From: DASRDU01 sp035560235
Lineage (GTDB): Bacteria; Acidobacteriota; Blastocatellia; RBC074
Direction of reading: 5' to 3'
NCBI GenBank assembly: GCA_035560235.1
Contig: DATMAG010000044.1
Coordinates: 1 to 64,000 of the forward strand
DNA: 64,000 bases
Below, piece after piece: positions 42,291 to 50,708 of this stretch. The number at the start of each line of letters is the position of its first letter. Position 1 is the stretch's first letter. Position numbers and translations under genes: made by a program. The notes under the pieces were generated by a model, which was not told the origin of the DNA, ran no database searches, and was given only the letters and a program-made list of their open reading frames with translations.

Positions 42291-43847
42291 TCAGCCGGTC
42301 TGCAGCATCATCTCGATCAGATGCGGGCCGGATTCAGACAAGGCTCGCTCAAGTTCCCGCTTCAGTTGCTCCGTCGTTTCGACTCGCGCGGCAGGCACGC
42401 CCAGGCCATTAGCCAGACTGACCCAGTCGAGCGCCGGATTGACCAGCCCGATCAGGTTGCGCGCCTGCGGGCCGAATTCACTGACTCCGGCGCGCCTGAG
42501 TTCGACGCCGAGAATGCGGTAGCTGCGGTTGTTGCAGATCAGCGTCGTCACGTTGAGTCCTTCGCGCGCCTGAGTCCACAATGCCTGCAGCGTGTACATC
42601 GCGCTGCCGTCGGCCTGAAGATTGATGACCGGACGATCAGGACACGCGACCGCTGCTCCCGTCGCGCACGGCGGGCCGAGGCCGATGGCTCCGCCCGGCT
42701 GCGTCAGCACTGTATGCCGCGCCGCGCCGACTGCCAGCGGGCCGTAAGCGAAACTGCTCGTGTTGCCTTCATCCATAATGATTGCGCCTTCAGGCTGAAG
42801 CGCGACCAGCACGGCGGCAAAGCTTTCAAGCGTCAGCGGGCCTGAAGGCGCAGACACCTGCGCCCGGGTCGCCATCGTTCCGGCATCAGCAGGCGCACTG
42901 AGCGCTTCGGCCAGCATTTCGAGCGCATTTGTAACGTCGTCTTCAGGCGCGGCCAGAACTGTCGTCTGCTGCTCCGGTGAGATGAAATAACTCGGCATTC
43001 CCGGATAGCCGAAAAACGCGACGGGCGCTTTCGCTCCGGCCAGCACGATCCGCCGGTACGGTGCGAGCATCGCCATCGCCTGTTCAGGAAAGTAAGGCAG
43101 CCGGTCAATCACAGGCATTCCCGCGCCGCGTTCCCAGCGCGCCGGAAAGCTTTCGCAGATCAGGCGGCAGCCGGTGGCCGCGGCAATTCGCGCTGCTGCG
43201 CGCAGCCCGCGTTCGCGCAGCGCAAAGCCGCCGAGCAGCAGCGCCGCTTTCTCATCGCTGCGCAACGCGGCCACTGCGCCCGCGACAGCATCATCGCTCA
43301 CCTGTGGCGGTTCAGGCACGGCGCGCGGCTCGCGCGGCTCCGGGCCTGCTGCTTCGAGCTGACAATCGTGCGGCACAATCAGCGTGGCGATTCGTCCGGG
43401 CCTGACCGAAGCGGCGGCGATGGCTTCAGCCGCATCGGCTGAGAGTTCTTCGGCTGAACGAGCAGCGCGCAGCCACGCTGAAACAGGCCCGGCCAGCGAG
43501 ACTATGTCTGAAGTCAGCGGCGCATCCGCAGCGAGGTGCCACGTCGCGTGATCTCCGATCAGATTGACAATCGGTGAACGCGCGCGGCGAGCATCGTGCA
43601 GATAAGCGATGCCGTTGGCAAATCCCGGTCCCAGATGCAGCAACGTCAGCGCCGGTTTGTCGGCCATCCGGCCATAACCGTCAGCCGCGCCGGTGCAGAC
43701 GCCTTCAAACAGACACAGCACTGCCCGAATGCCGGGCACTTCATCGAGCGCCCTGACAAACGGCATCTCGGTTGTCCCCGGATTGGCAAAGCAGACTTCG
43801 ATTCCGGCGGCAATCGCTGTCCTGAATAAACTCTCGGCTCCGTTCAT
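42291..43847 (-). CDS. ThDP-dependent acetolactate synthase large subunit-like enzyme
   Basis: A 518-residue ThDP enzyme. The N-terminal PYR domain has the catalytic Glu in CLFEGVCTGAADGYGRMADK. The C-terminal PP domain has the Mg/ThDP motif ADGSAMYTLQALWTQAREGL ending in ICNNRSYRI. PFVRALDEVPGIRAVLCLFE and the short length point to the IlvB-like decarboxylase and synthase subgroup rather than classical AHAS. No small regulatory subunit gene is adjacent, so it is probably a catabolic carboligase or decarboxylase. It is in line with MaoC upstream (13 bp gap) and MDR downstream, suggesting an operon. Confidence 0.9.
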   Translation of the reverse strand: MNGAESLFRTAIAAGIEVCFANPGTTEMPFVRALDEVPGIRAVLCLFEGVCTGAADGYGRMADKPALTLLHLGPGFANGIAYLHDARRARSPIVNLIGDHATWHLAADAPLTSDIVSLAGPVSAWLRAARSAEELSADAAEAIAAASVRPGRIATLIVPHDCQLEAAGPEPREPRAVPEPPQVSDDAVAGAVAALRSDEKAALLLGGFALRERGLRAAARIAAATGCRLICESFPARWERGAGMPVIDRLPYFPEQAMAMLAPYRRIVLAGAKAPVAFFGYPGMPSYFISPEQQTTVLAAPEDDVTNALEMLAEALSAPADAGTMATRAQVSAPSGPLTLESFAAVLVALQPEGAIIMDEGNTSSFAYGPLAVGAARHTVLTQPGGAIGLGPPCATGAAVACPDRPVINLQADGSAMYTLQALWTQAREGLNVTTLICNNRSYRILGVELRRAGVSEFGPQARNLIGLVNPALDWVSLANGLGVPAARVETTEQLKRELERALSESGPHLIEMMLQTG

Positions 43848-43859
43848 CGCTCTGTCCTT

Positions 43860-44306
43860 TCAGGCGCGTCGTTTGTAAAGCACCTTCGCTACGTAACTGA
43901 CCACGACCTGGGCGCGCTGATTGATCACTTCGCTCTGCACCGTGACGACGCCGCTCTGCGCGTCGCGTTCGGTCTTTTCAATCACCTTCTGCCGGACGTG
44001 AATCGTGTCGCCAATAAAGACGGGCTTGACGAAGCGCAGATGATCCAGCCCGTAAAAAGCAATCAGCGCCTCTGACGGAGGATCCATCCGCAGCGCCAGC
44101 CCGGTCGCAATCGAAAAGATCAGCGCCCCGTGAGCAATGCGCTGCCCGAAGGGACTGCGCGCCGCCCACTCCTGATTCGTATGCAGTTCGTACCAGTCGC
44201 CGGTGAGTCCGGCAAAGTTGACGATGTCGGCTTCAGTAATCGTTCGCCCGGCGCTCGTGCCTTCCTGCCCGACCTCGAAATCGTCAAAGTATTTTTCCGT
44301 GTTCAT
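43860..44306 (-). CDS. MaoC-like dehydratase
   Basis: A 148-residue hotdog-fold hydratase. The ATG at 44306 (MNTEKYFDDFEVGQEGTSAG) follows GAGGA and matches the family start; a further 12 codons are open upstream. RTITEADIVNFAGLTGDWYE and the catalytic segment RIAHGALIFSIATGL are the R-hydratase signature with Asp and His. It hydrates trans-2-enoyl-CoA to R-3-hydroxyacyl-CoA. It is directly upstream of the ThDP enzyme gene and belongs to the acyl-CoA cluster. Confidence 0.93.
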   Translation of the reverse strand: MNTEKYFDDFEVGQEGTSAGRTITEADIVNFAGLTGDWYELHTNQEWAARSPFGQRIAHGALIFSIATGLALRMDPPSEALIAFYGLDHLRFVKPVFIGDTIHVRQKVIEKTERDAQSGVVTVQSEVINQRAQVVVSYVAKVLYKRRA

Positions 44307-44326
44307 CGCGTCATTCCTCAAATCAG

Positions 44327-44444
44327 CCGGAGCATTCTCCATTCTCCATTTTCAATTCTCCATTCTTTGCCGAGTGCAGTGATTTGTAAGCCCGTCTGTT
44401 GCAGATAATGGAGAATTGAAAATGGAGAATGGAGAATGCTCCGG
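44327..44444. repeat. Perfect inverted repeat with 38-bp arms
   Basis: The arms at 44327-44364 and 44407-44444 are exact reverse complements separated by 42 nt. Each arm is made of ATTCTCCATT-like units (CATTCTCCATTCTCC). It lies upstream of the MaoC start and downstream of the NIPSNAP gene. The AT-rich composition differs from the surrounding coding DNA. Confidence 0.9.
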
Positions 44445-44461
44445 TCTGTCTCAGAGGCCGG

Positions 44462-44926
44462 TTATTTGAGCGGAGAGTAATCGGTTGCCATCAGGATCAC
44501 TGAGTCAACCTTCTCGACCAGTCGGCCATTCTCTTCACTCTTTTTTCTGACGGCCTGCCATTCGGGATCGGCCTGAAAAGCCTTCCACGCCTGCTCGCGG
44601 GCTGCGCGGTCGGGATAGGCCAGGATGTAGACGAGCGTGTTTTCAGAACCCTTCTCCTTATCGGTCGGCCCCCAGAATCCGATGATCTGCATGCCATGCT
44701 TTTTGAAAAGCCTGAGCGTGTGATTGCGAAAGCGGGCGTGCAGGTCTTCAAGTTTGCCCGGCGCGGCGTAATAAGTGCGAATCTCGAAACAGCGCGAATC
44801 CCTGGCCAGCGACGGACTCGGCGCGAGCGTCGGCGCAGCCGGAGTCTGAGCAGACTGCGCTGAAGCGATTACTGAACAAACGCACAAGGACAGAAGCAGG
44901 GCAAAAAGAATGGACGTTTTTCTCAC
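44462..44926 (-). CDS. Exported NIPSNAP family protein
   Basis: A 154-residue protein with a signal peptide (VRKTSILFALLLSLCVCSVI ending ASAQ) and one NIPSNAP domain. That domain shows FEIRTYYAAPGKLEDLHARF, KKHGMQIIGFWGPTD, LVYILAYPDRAAREQAWKAF and DPEWQAV. The fold is a ferredoxin-like dimer of unclear function in bacteria. The GTG at 44926 is preferred because AAAGGAG lies upstream and it opens directly into the signal peptide; an ATG at 44962 would place the ribosome site inside the gene. Confidence 0.85.
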   Translation of the reverse strand: MRKTSILFALLLSLCVCSVIASAQSAQTPAAPTLAPSPSLARDSRCFEIRTYYAAPGKLEDLHARFRNHTLRLFKKHGMQIIGFWGPTDKEKGSENTLVYILAYPDRAAREQAWKAFQADPEWQAVRKKSEENGRLVEKVDSVILMATDYSPLK

Positions 44927-45114
44927 TTTGTTTTGAAACTCCTTTCGGTACCGGAAGTGCATTGCGCCCGACTTTGAATGCAGTCGGCAGTCGTGATTCC
45001 TGAATTACTGGCTGTGCGGCAGAAGCTACAGGTAAAGCGCCAGGCCGTCAAGTTCATAACACCCCGGGGCATAAGGATTGCTGCTGCCTGTGTGAACAAC
45101 TGTGAGGAAAAGCG

Positions 45115-45990
45115 ATGAGCCTGAGGTTTCGACAATTTTCATTTCCGGCAGTCTTTCTGGCGGTCATCCTGTCCGCGAATGCAACAGTTTTTTCTCAGGA
45201 AGCATACAGCTCTGCTGCTTCAGAAAGAGCAGCATCAGCGCTTCTACGTCTGCGCGTTCAGCCATCAACTGCGCTGAAGGAAGATGAAGGTTTGCTCGCT
45301 CAGTCGCTGACCGGGCCGAGACTGCTCAGGCTGAGCCGGACGGCTTTCTGCGCTCCGCCCAAGCAGGCCGGAAGCAGTCGGCTGCCTGGCCGTGATTCGC
45401 TCAGACAGTCTGCCGGGCAGACTCCGGTGAACTCCGTCGGGCGGATGGCGGAAATGTCAGCCGGTGAAAAGATCCGCTACGGGCTGAAGCGCACCTTTCT
45501 CAGACCGCAGCCGTACCTGCTGGCCGGGCTGAGCGCGACAATCATACAACTGGGGGAACGCGATCAGCCGCAGAAGGACACGGGCGACAAATTTGCTGAT
45601 GGCCTGTCGCGTTATGCCATAGCCTTTGCGACGAGCAGCACACGAACTTTCCTGATTTCAGGTCTCTATCCGGCAATCTTTCATGAGGATCCGCGCTACA
45701 AGCCTTCCGGCAGAAGAGGCTTCGCGGCCCGCGCGCTTTATGCCGCGACAAGGGTCTTTATCACTGAAGACGATTCAGGTCATCTGCGTCCGAACTACTC
45801 GCGGCTCGGCGGCAGCCTGACCGCGAGCGCGCTCGCCAATTTCTGGGAACGCAACACGCCCGGTCACGAGCGCATTGGCACTGCTCCGACCTTTCGCCGC
45901 TTTGGCCGGATGATCGGATTCGATGTGCTGCAGTTCATCGTCCTGAAGGAATTCGGCCCGGACATCAAACGCAAAATTCTGGGCAGATAG
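45115..45990 (+). CDS. Conserved secreted or outer-membrane-associated protein of unknown function
   Basis: A 291-residue protein with GAGGAAAAGCG before the ATG and a signal peptide ending VFSQ. The first third is low in conserved features. The second part has MSAGEKIRYGLKRTFLRPQP, HEDPRYKPSGRRGFAARALY, RLGGSLTASALANFWERNTP and FDVLQFIVLKEFGPDIKRK. That order (xxDPRYxxSGrrGFxxRxxYA) recurs in acidobacterial exported proteins without a known role. It is 48 bp ahead of the MsbA-like exporter gene on the same strand and may be transcribed with it. Confidence 0.75.
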   Translation: MSLRFRQFSFPAVFLAVILSANATVFSQEAYSSAASERAASALLRLRVQPSTALKEDEGLLAQSLTGPRLLRLSRTAFCAPPKQAGSSRLPGRDSLRQSAGQTPVNSVGRMAEMSAGEKIRYGLKRTFLRPQPYLLAGLSATIIQLGERDQPQKDTGDKFADGLSRYAIAFATSSTRTFLISGLYPAIFHEDPRYKPSGRRGFAARALYAATRVFITEDDSGHLRPNYSRLGGSLTASALANFWERNTPGHERIGTAPTFRRFGRMIGFDVLQFIVLKEFGPDIKRKILGR

Positions 45991-46038
45991 TCTCGGGCCT
46001 CCTTGCCTCTCAAATCTGAATCGTACCGGAAAAGTTTT

Positions 46039-47925
46039 ATGAATCCGTCTGACTCGCCAGCGACAGAACTCATTCCGCTGCCCCGGCAGGAAGCGACTCC
46101 GCACGCACAGAAGAGGACGCGCAGGCTTAGTTTAATTCATCTGCTGCGCCCGCACTGGAAGGCGCTCAGCGTGGCGCTGCTTGCGGTTGCGGCTCAGGGC
46201 ATCGCGGATGTGCTGGACCCCTGGCCGCTCAAGATTCTGCTCGACCATGTCATCGGCAACAAACGCATGCCTGAACGGCTGGCGAACCTGGCCGCTTACA
46301 TCCCCGGTCAGGGCAAAGAGGCGTTACTGAATTTCACTGCGCTGGCGGTCATCGGCATTGCGGTCATCAGCGCCATCAGCTCTTACACTGAAAAGTATTT
46401 CACGACGAGCGTCGGTCAGTGGGTCATGCACGACCTGCGGCGCATGCTCTATCACCACATTCAGCGGCTCTCGCTCTCGTGGCACGATCAGAAGCGCACA
46501 GGTGATCTGATCAGTCGCGTCACAAGCGACATTGACGCGATTCAGAGTTTCATCACTTCGGCGCTGCTCGGCGTCGTGGTCAATCTGCTGACGCTGATCG
46601 GTATGATCGGCGTGATGTTTTATCTGAACTGGCGCTTCACGCTGATTGCGCTCTCAGTCGCGCCGGTTCTCTTCGCGGTCGTTTACACCTTTACGCATCG
46701 CATCAAGAAGGCTTCGCGTGACGTGCGGAAAAAAGAAGGGCAGGTCGTCTCGGTAATTGAGGAAGTCCTCTCGTCAATGCGCGTGGTCAAGGCCTTTGCG
46801 CGCGAGGACTATGAACAGCGCCGCTTCGAGCAGGAGAGTCTGGAGAGCGTCGAAACAGCCCTGCGCGCGCGCAGTCTGAAGGCGAAGCTCTCGCCTCTGG
46901 TTGAAGTGATCGTCGCTGCCGGAACCTGTCTGGTGATCTGGTACGGCGCGCGGCTTGTGCTGGCCGGAGCGCTGACGCCGGGCGTGCTGATCGTCTTTTT
47001 TCTTTATCTCGGCAAGATGTACAAACCGATGCGCGAACTGTCGAAGATGACCGACACGTTTTCGAAGGCGGCGGTCGGCTTCGAGCGCATTCGCGAAGTC
47101 CTCGAAACTGAACGGCAGGTGCGCGACATGCCGCACGCGCGCGTGGCTCCGGCCTTCAGGGGCCGCATCGAATTTGAGCACGTTGATTTCGGCTACAATC
47201 CGGAACGCATGATTCTGAAGGATCTGAATCTCACCATCGAACCCGGACAGGTCGCGGCCATCGTCGGGCCGACCGGCGCAGGCAAAACGACGATCATCAG
47301 CCTGATCCCGCGTTTTTATGATCCGCTCAGAGGAACCGTGAAGATTGACGGCACGGATGTGCGTCGCTTCAAACAGCGCTCGCTGCGTCAGCAGATCAGT
47401 TTCGTTCTGCAGGAGACGCTGCTCTTTCGCGCGCCGGTCTGGCACAACATTGCCTATGGCAAACCCGAAGCGACGCGCGATGAAATCATTCGCGCCGCGC
47501 AGCTCGCCAACGCACACGAATTCATTGAGAAGATGCCGGAAGGCTATGACACGATGATTGGCGAACGCGGCGTGACGCTTTCAGGCGGGCAGCGGCAGCG
47601 CATCGCCATTGCCCGCGCCATCATTCGCAATTCACCGATCCTGATTCTCGATGAACCGACCTCCGGCCTCGATGCCGCTTCAGAAGAACTGGTCTTTGAA
47701 GCGCTCAACCGGCTGATGGCAGACAAGACCTGCATCGTGATCGCGCACCGGCTGGCGACGGTCAGACGCGCCGATGTGATTTTTGTCCTCAGGGATGGCA
47801 CCGTCGTCGAACAGGGAACGCACGAGCAACTGCTTGAACGCGGCGGGCTGTATTCGGAACTTTATGAAATCCAGTTCCGCGGAGAAGAGAACGAAGTCAC
47901 AGGCGTCGGGGCCACAAAGCAATAA
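46039..47925 (+). CDS. MsbA-like ABC exporter (fused permease and ATPase)
   Basis: A 628-residue type IV ABC half-transporter. A six-helix membrane domain spans about residues 40-330 (WKALSVALLAVAAQGIADVL, LGVVVNLLTLIGMIGVMFYL). The ATPase has Walker A GPTGAGKTT (Lys416), Q-loop FVLQETLLF, signature LSGGQRQR, Walker B ILILDEPTSGLD and H-loop AHRLATV. It functions as a dimer to export lipids, lipid A or drugs. The ATG at 46039 follows GGAAAAG; an ATG at 46003 is also possible. The proximity of LPS-type genes is not close enough to fix a substrate. Confidence 0.94.
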   Translation: MNPSDSPATELIPLPRQEATPHAQKRTRRLSLIHLLRPHWKALSVALLAVAAQGIADVLDPWPLKILLDHVIGNKRMPERLANLAAYIPGQGKEALLNFTALAVIGIAVISAISSYTEKYFTTSVGQWVMHDLRRMLYHHIQRLSLSWHDQKRTGDLISRVTSDIDAIQSFITSALLGVVVNLLTLIGMIGVMFYLNWRFTLIALSVAPVLFAVVYTFTHRIKKASRDVRKKEGQVVSVIEEVLSSMRVVKAFAREDYEQRRFEQESLESVETALRARSLKAKLSPLVEVIVAAGTCLVIWYGARLVLAGALTPGVLIVFFLYLGKMYKPMRELSKMTDTFSKAAVGFERIREVLETERQVRDMPHARVAPAFRGRIEFEHVDFGYNPERMILKDLNLTIEPGQVAAIVGPTGAGKTTIISLIPRFYDPLRGTVKIDGTDVRRFKQRSLRQQISFVLQETLLFRAPVWHNIAYGKPEATRDEIIRAAQLANAHEFIEKMPEGYDTMIGERGVTLSGGQRQRIAIARAIIRNSPILILDEPTSGLDAASEELVFEALNRLMADKTCIVIAHRLATVRRADVIFVLRDGTVVEQGTHEQLLERGGLYSELYEIQFRGEENEVTGVGATKQ

Positions 47926-47943
47926 TCTCGGAAGTGCAGAAAG

Positions 47944-48050
47944 AGAGATGACGGAACAAACGGAAAGAACGGAAGAAACGAAAGAAGACCTGAAGCAGCC
48001 GCGAATCTTTCCGTCTGTTTCCTTATTTCCGTTTGCTCAGTCATCTCCTC
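47944..48050. repeat. Long imperfect palindrome, 'ACGGAA' family, copy 4
   Basis: Begins AGAGATGACGGAACAAACGG and ends with a near complement (GTCATCTCCT). It lies between convergent genes (exporter and kinase-like), where it might act as a bidirectional transcription barrier. Translated, it gives MTEQTER-like peptides on both strands. Confidence 0.75.
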
Positions 48051-48071
48051 TTCCTATCTTTTGGCAGTGAG

Positions 48072-49079
48072 CTACAGCTTTGTCAGTTGCGTGATTCTGT
48101 ATCTGAGCTGCTGAGTATAGAGTTCGGCTTCCTGCTGCGTGTAACCGGCAGCGCGAAAGGCGTCGCTGAGCTGTTCATTTGAAAGCCCGGCGAGCAGAGT
48201 ACCAATCCAGCGGGCATCGGAGCGCGGAATGTGCTTGACGATCTTCTCCATTTCGGAGCGTTCGTTATACCAGGGGAAATTGATGGCGAGCAGAAAGAAG
48301 GGGCGGGTGTCCAGAACGAAATCCACCTCTGCGGGCCTGATCTTTTCGATGAATTCTGATCTGACGTAATCCTGCAGGTTGCTCCGCGAACGGGTCGAGA
48401 TGCTGCCTGTTCTGCCGAAGCTTGCGCCGAGATCAGACACCACGTAGCGGCGCGTCCCGTCCGGCCCTTCATAAACCGCATTATTCTCAGTCTTGAGATC
48501 CCAGTTATTGATCAGCGCCATCATAACCTTCAGGCCGTTGAGTTCCCTGCTCCCGATGAACGGGTTTTCAAACCAGCTCCAGTCACCGATCTTTTTCTCA
48601 TCTGCCTTGTGTAGTTCGAGCCGCGCGCCGCGAACGGTTCCATCGGGCGAGACGAACTCCTCTCCCCGGCTCAGCTTTTTCATCTGCTCGACGCGCAGTT
48701 CAGGCACAAAGTAATCCTCATCGGCGAAATATCCGGCAGCCCACACCAGCCGGGTCGCGGCGGTTTCGGACTTTGCTTCGGGGCCGAGTTTGACCTTCCA
48801 TTTCCGGCCCTGCTGATCACGCACGGTGAATTTCGGATTGTAGCCGCCGTGATCCTCTTCGATGAATGTAAAGGTGCCTGACGGCGCGTGTTCCTGCCCG
48901 CCCGGCCCGTAAAGGAGCTTGCGGCTCGCCAGATCAGTCGGTTCACTCCAGAGCAGCGCCTTCGCGGATTTGCCGACAGACGCCTGCGTCCTGTGAGCCA
49001 CAGCTGAAAAAGGCTGAATGAAAACAACAATCGCCAGCGTTGCAGTCAGCGTAATCAATGCCTGAGTGGTGCGCGACAT
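48072..49079 (-). CDS. Exported protein with atypical-kinase-like motifs
   Basis: A 335-residue protein, with AGAGGA before the ATG at 49079 and a signal or anchor segment (ALITLTATLAIVVFIQPFSA). I do not recognise a named family. The layout recalls HipA/FAM20/PI3K-like kinases. GRKWKVKLGPEAKSETAATR resembles a nucleotide-binding Lys and a helix-C Glu. ALINNWDLKTENNAVYEG resembles a catalytic loop with Asp/Asn. RYVVSDLGASFGR resembles a metal-binding DxG motif. If real, this would be an envelope kinase outside the cytoplasm. An alternative is a degenerate non-catalytic relative. It is convergent with the MsbA-like exporter gene. Confidence 0.6.
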   Translation of the reverse strand: MSRTTQALITLTATLAIVVFIQPFSAVAHRTQASVGKSAKALLWSEPTDLASRKLLYGPGGQEHAPSGTFTFIEEDHGGYNPKFTVRDQQGRKWKVKLGPEAKSETAATRLVWAAGYFADEDYFVPELRVEQMKKLSRGEEFVSPDGTVRGARLELHKADEKKIGDWSWFENPFIGSRELNGLKVMMALINNWDLKTENNAVYEGPDGTRRYVVSDLGASFGRTGSISTRSRSNLQDYVRSEFIEKIRPAEVDFVLDTRPFFLLAINFPWYNERSEMEKIVKHIPRSDARWIGTLLAGLSNEQLSDAFRAAGYTQQEAELYTQQLRYRITQLTKL

Positions 49080-49382
49080 ATCAGGATTCCTCTTCTTCAG
49101 TTGCTCACCCGATGTGTGCGTTCTCATCGGGTACATTGCTCTTAAGAGAGCAAGGCCAGTGCCAGGCCTGATCGGCACTAATATTCATTTCATCTGCGCA
49201 GGTACACAGGCAGAACGCCGGATGCAGCGCGGCCATACACAGCCTGCTCCAATGGAGAACAACTGAATCGGCGCATCGCAGGAACAGTCTTAGCAGGGAC
49301 ACATCAGGGCTGCGGCCTGTAAATTGCTCAAGCCGGTCTTTCAGGTGGGTAACGTTGTCAACAACAGGATGGAGACTGGCCT
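49080..49382. other. Divergent intergenic region
   Basis: About 300 bp between the kinase-like gene and the PLD-like gene. A small inverted repeat CCCGATG/CATCGGG with a 10-nt spacer (about 49108-49131) and GCTCTTAAGAGAGC next to it could be regulator sites. No gene is supported. Confidence 0.45.
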
Positions 49383-50501
49383 GTGAAACTTCTGGTCCAA
49401 CCCGGTGATGGGATTGCGCCGCTGCTGGCAGGTATCAGGAGCGCCCGCAGGAGTATTGAAATCGTCATCTTTCGTCTTGATCTGCGCGAGATTGAAGTGG
49501 CGCTCAAGGCAGCAGTGGCGCGCGGGGTGAAAGTGCAGGCGCTGGTCGCGTACACCAGTCGCAATGGTGAGCGCAGTCTGCGCAAGCTCGAACAGCGCCT
49601 GCTCGACTGTGGCGCAACCGTGACGCGCACGGCTGACGATCTGGTGCGCTATCACGACAAGTTCATGATTATTGATCGCCGCGTGCTGTATCTCTTCGCG
49701 TTCAATTACACGGCGATTGACATCAGACACAGCCGCAGTTTCGGCATTATCACGCGCAACCGGCAGCTCGTGCAGGAAGCCGTGAAACTCTTTGAAGCCG
49801 ATGTGACGCGACAAACCTATACGCCCGCACTCAGCAACTTCCTGGTCAGCCCGCTCAATGCGCGCCGGGAACTCGCCGCTTTCATCAGGGGTGCGCGCAA
49901 AAAACTGCTGATCTATGACACGCAGATCAGCGACCGCGAGATGATCAAACTGCTTCAGAGCCGCGCCAAAGCGGGCGTCGAGATCAGAGTCATCGGCAAT
50001 TTGAGCAAACCGGTGGAAGGCGTGACGGTGCAGAAACTGCGCGGGCTGCGCCTGCATACGCGCACCATCATTCGTGACGGGCATCAGGCTTTCATCGGCA
50101 GTCAGAGCCTGCGCCGGGCGGAACTCGACAAGCGCCGCGAACTCGGCCTGATCGTGCGCGAACCGAAAGTCGTCAGAAGGCTGCTCGACACTTTTGAAGC
50201 TGACTGGGAAGGCAAAGAGATCGCGGCAGCTCAGCCTGCCGGAATCGCTTCAGCCGCGAGGGCCGCGCAGAAAGCCATCAAGGCAGTCGCCAGTGATCTG
50301 CCTTCGCTCGCCCCCGAAGTCAGCGAGGCTGTCATCAGCGCCTTCACCGGAACAATTGATGAAATTGATGAGATTCCTGAATCCGAGCAGGTGGCAGAGA
50401 CTGTGAAGGAAGCTGTTATCGTAGCCGTCAAGGAGACAGTGAGAGATGTGGTTGCCGAGGCCGTCAAGGAAGCAGTGCAGGGCGTGAAGGACGCGGCCTG
50501 A
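49383..50501 (+). CDS. Phospholipase D-like (HKD) protein with altered second motif
   Basis: A 372-residue protein starting at a GTG after GGAGACTGGCCT. Two PLD repeats are visible. The first HKD motif is complete: YHDKFMIID with His91, Lys93 and Asp98. The second reads HTRTIIRDGHQAFIGSQSL, so the Lys is replaced by Arg227 while His225 and Asp232 remain. There is no signal peptide or transmembrane helix. The C-terminal 75 residues are an amphipathic Ala/Val/Glu/Lys repeat (KEAVIVAVKETVRDVVAEAV) that could bind membrane or oligomerise. The family includes cardiolipin synthases, phospholipases and nucleases; the function here is undecided. Confidence 0.85.
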   Translation: MKLLVQPGDGIAPLLAGIRSARRSIEIVIFRLDLREIEVALKAAVARGVKVQALVAYTSRNGERSLRKLEQRLLDCGATVTRTADDLVRYHDKFMIIDRRVLYLFAFNYTAIDIRHSRSFGIITRNRQLVQEAVKLFEADVTRQTYTPALSNFLVSPLNARRELAAFIRGARKKLLIYDTQISDREMIKLLQSRAKAGVEIRVIGNLSKPVEGVTVQKLRGLRLHTRTIIRDGHQAFIGSQSLRRAELDKRRELGLIVREPKVVRRLLDTFEADWEGKEIAAAQPAGIASAARAAQKAIKAVASDLPSLAPEVSEAVISAFTGTIDEIDEIPESEQVAETVKEAVIVAVKETVRDVVAEAVKEAVQGVKDAA

Positions 50502-50708
50502 GGCTTTGTGGAAGCTGTCTCGCCACCGGCGCGATTTGAGCAAAATAATTGGATCCTCCCGGCAGCACCAGCGTGTCTGTCAGCATCAGAATTGGCGATG
50601 CTGAGACGATTTCACTGCTGCCTGAGCGCAGCATCTGATTAACGGAATTGCAGCAGAACCCTGTTTCGAGTTGCCGCTGCGGCGGTTCACCTCTTTTTCA
50701 CTGGAAGT

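Noticed and set aside
47862..48070. Small frames beginning MTEQTE on both strands
   Set aside because: They are translations of the ACGGAA palindrome and recur wherever that repeat occurs.
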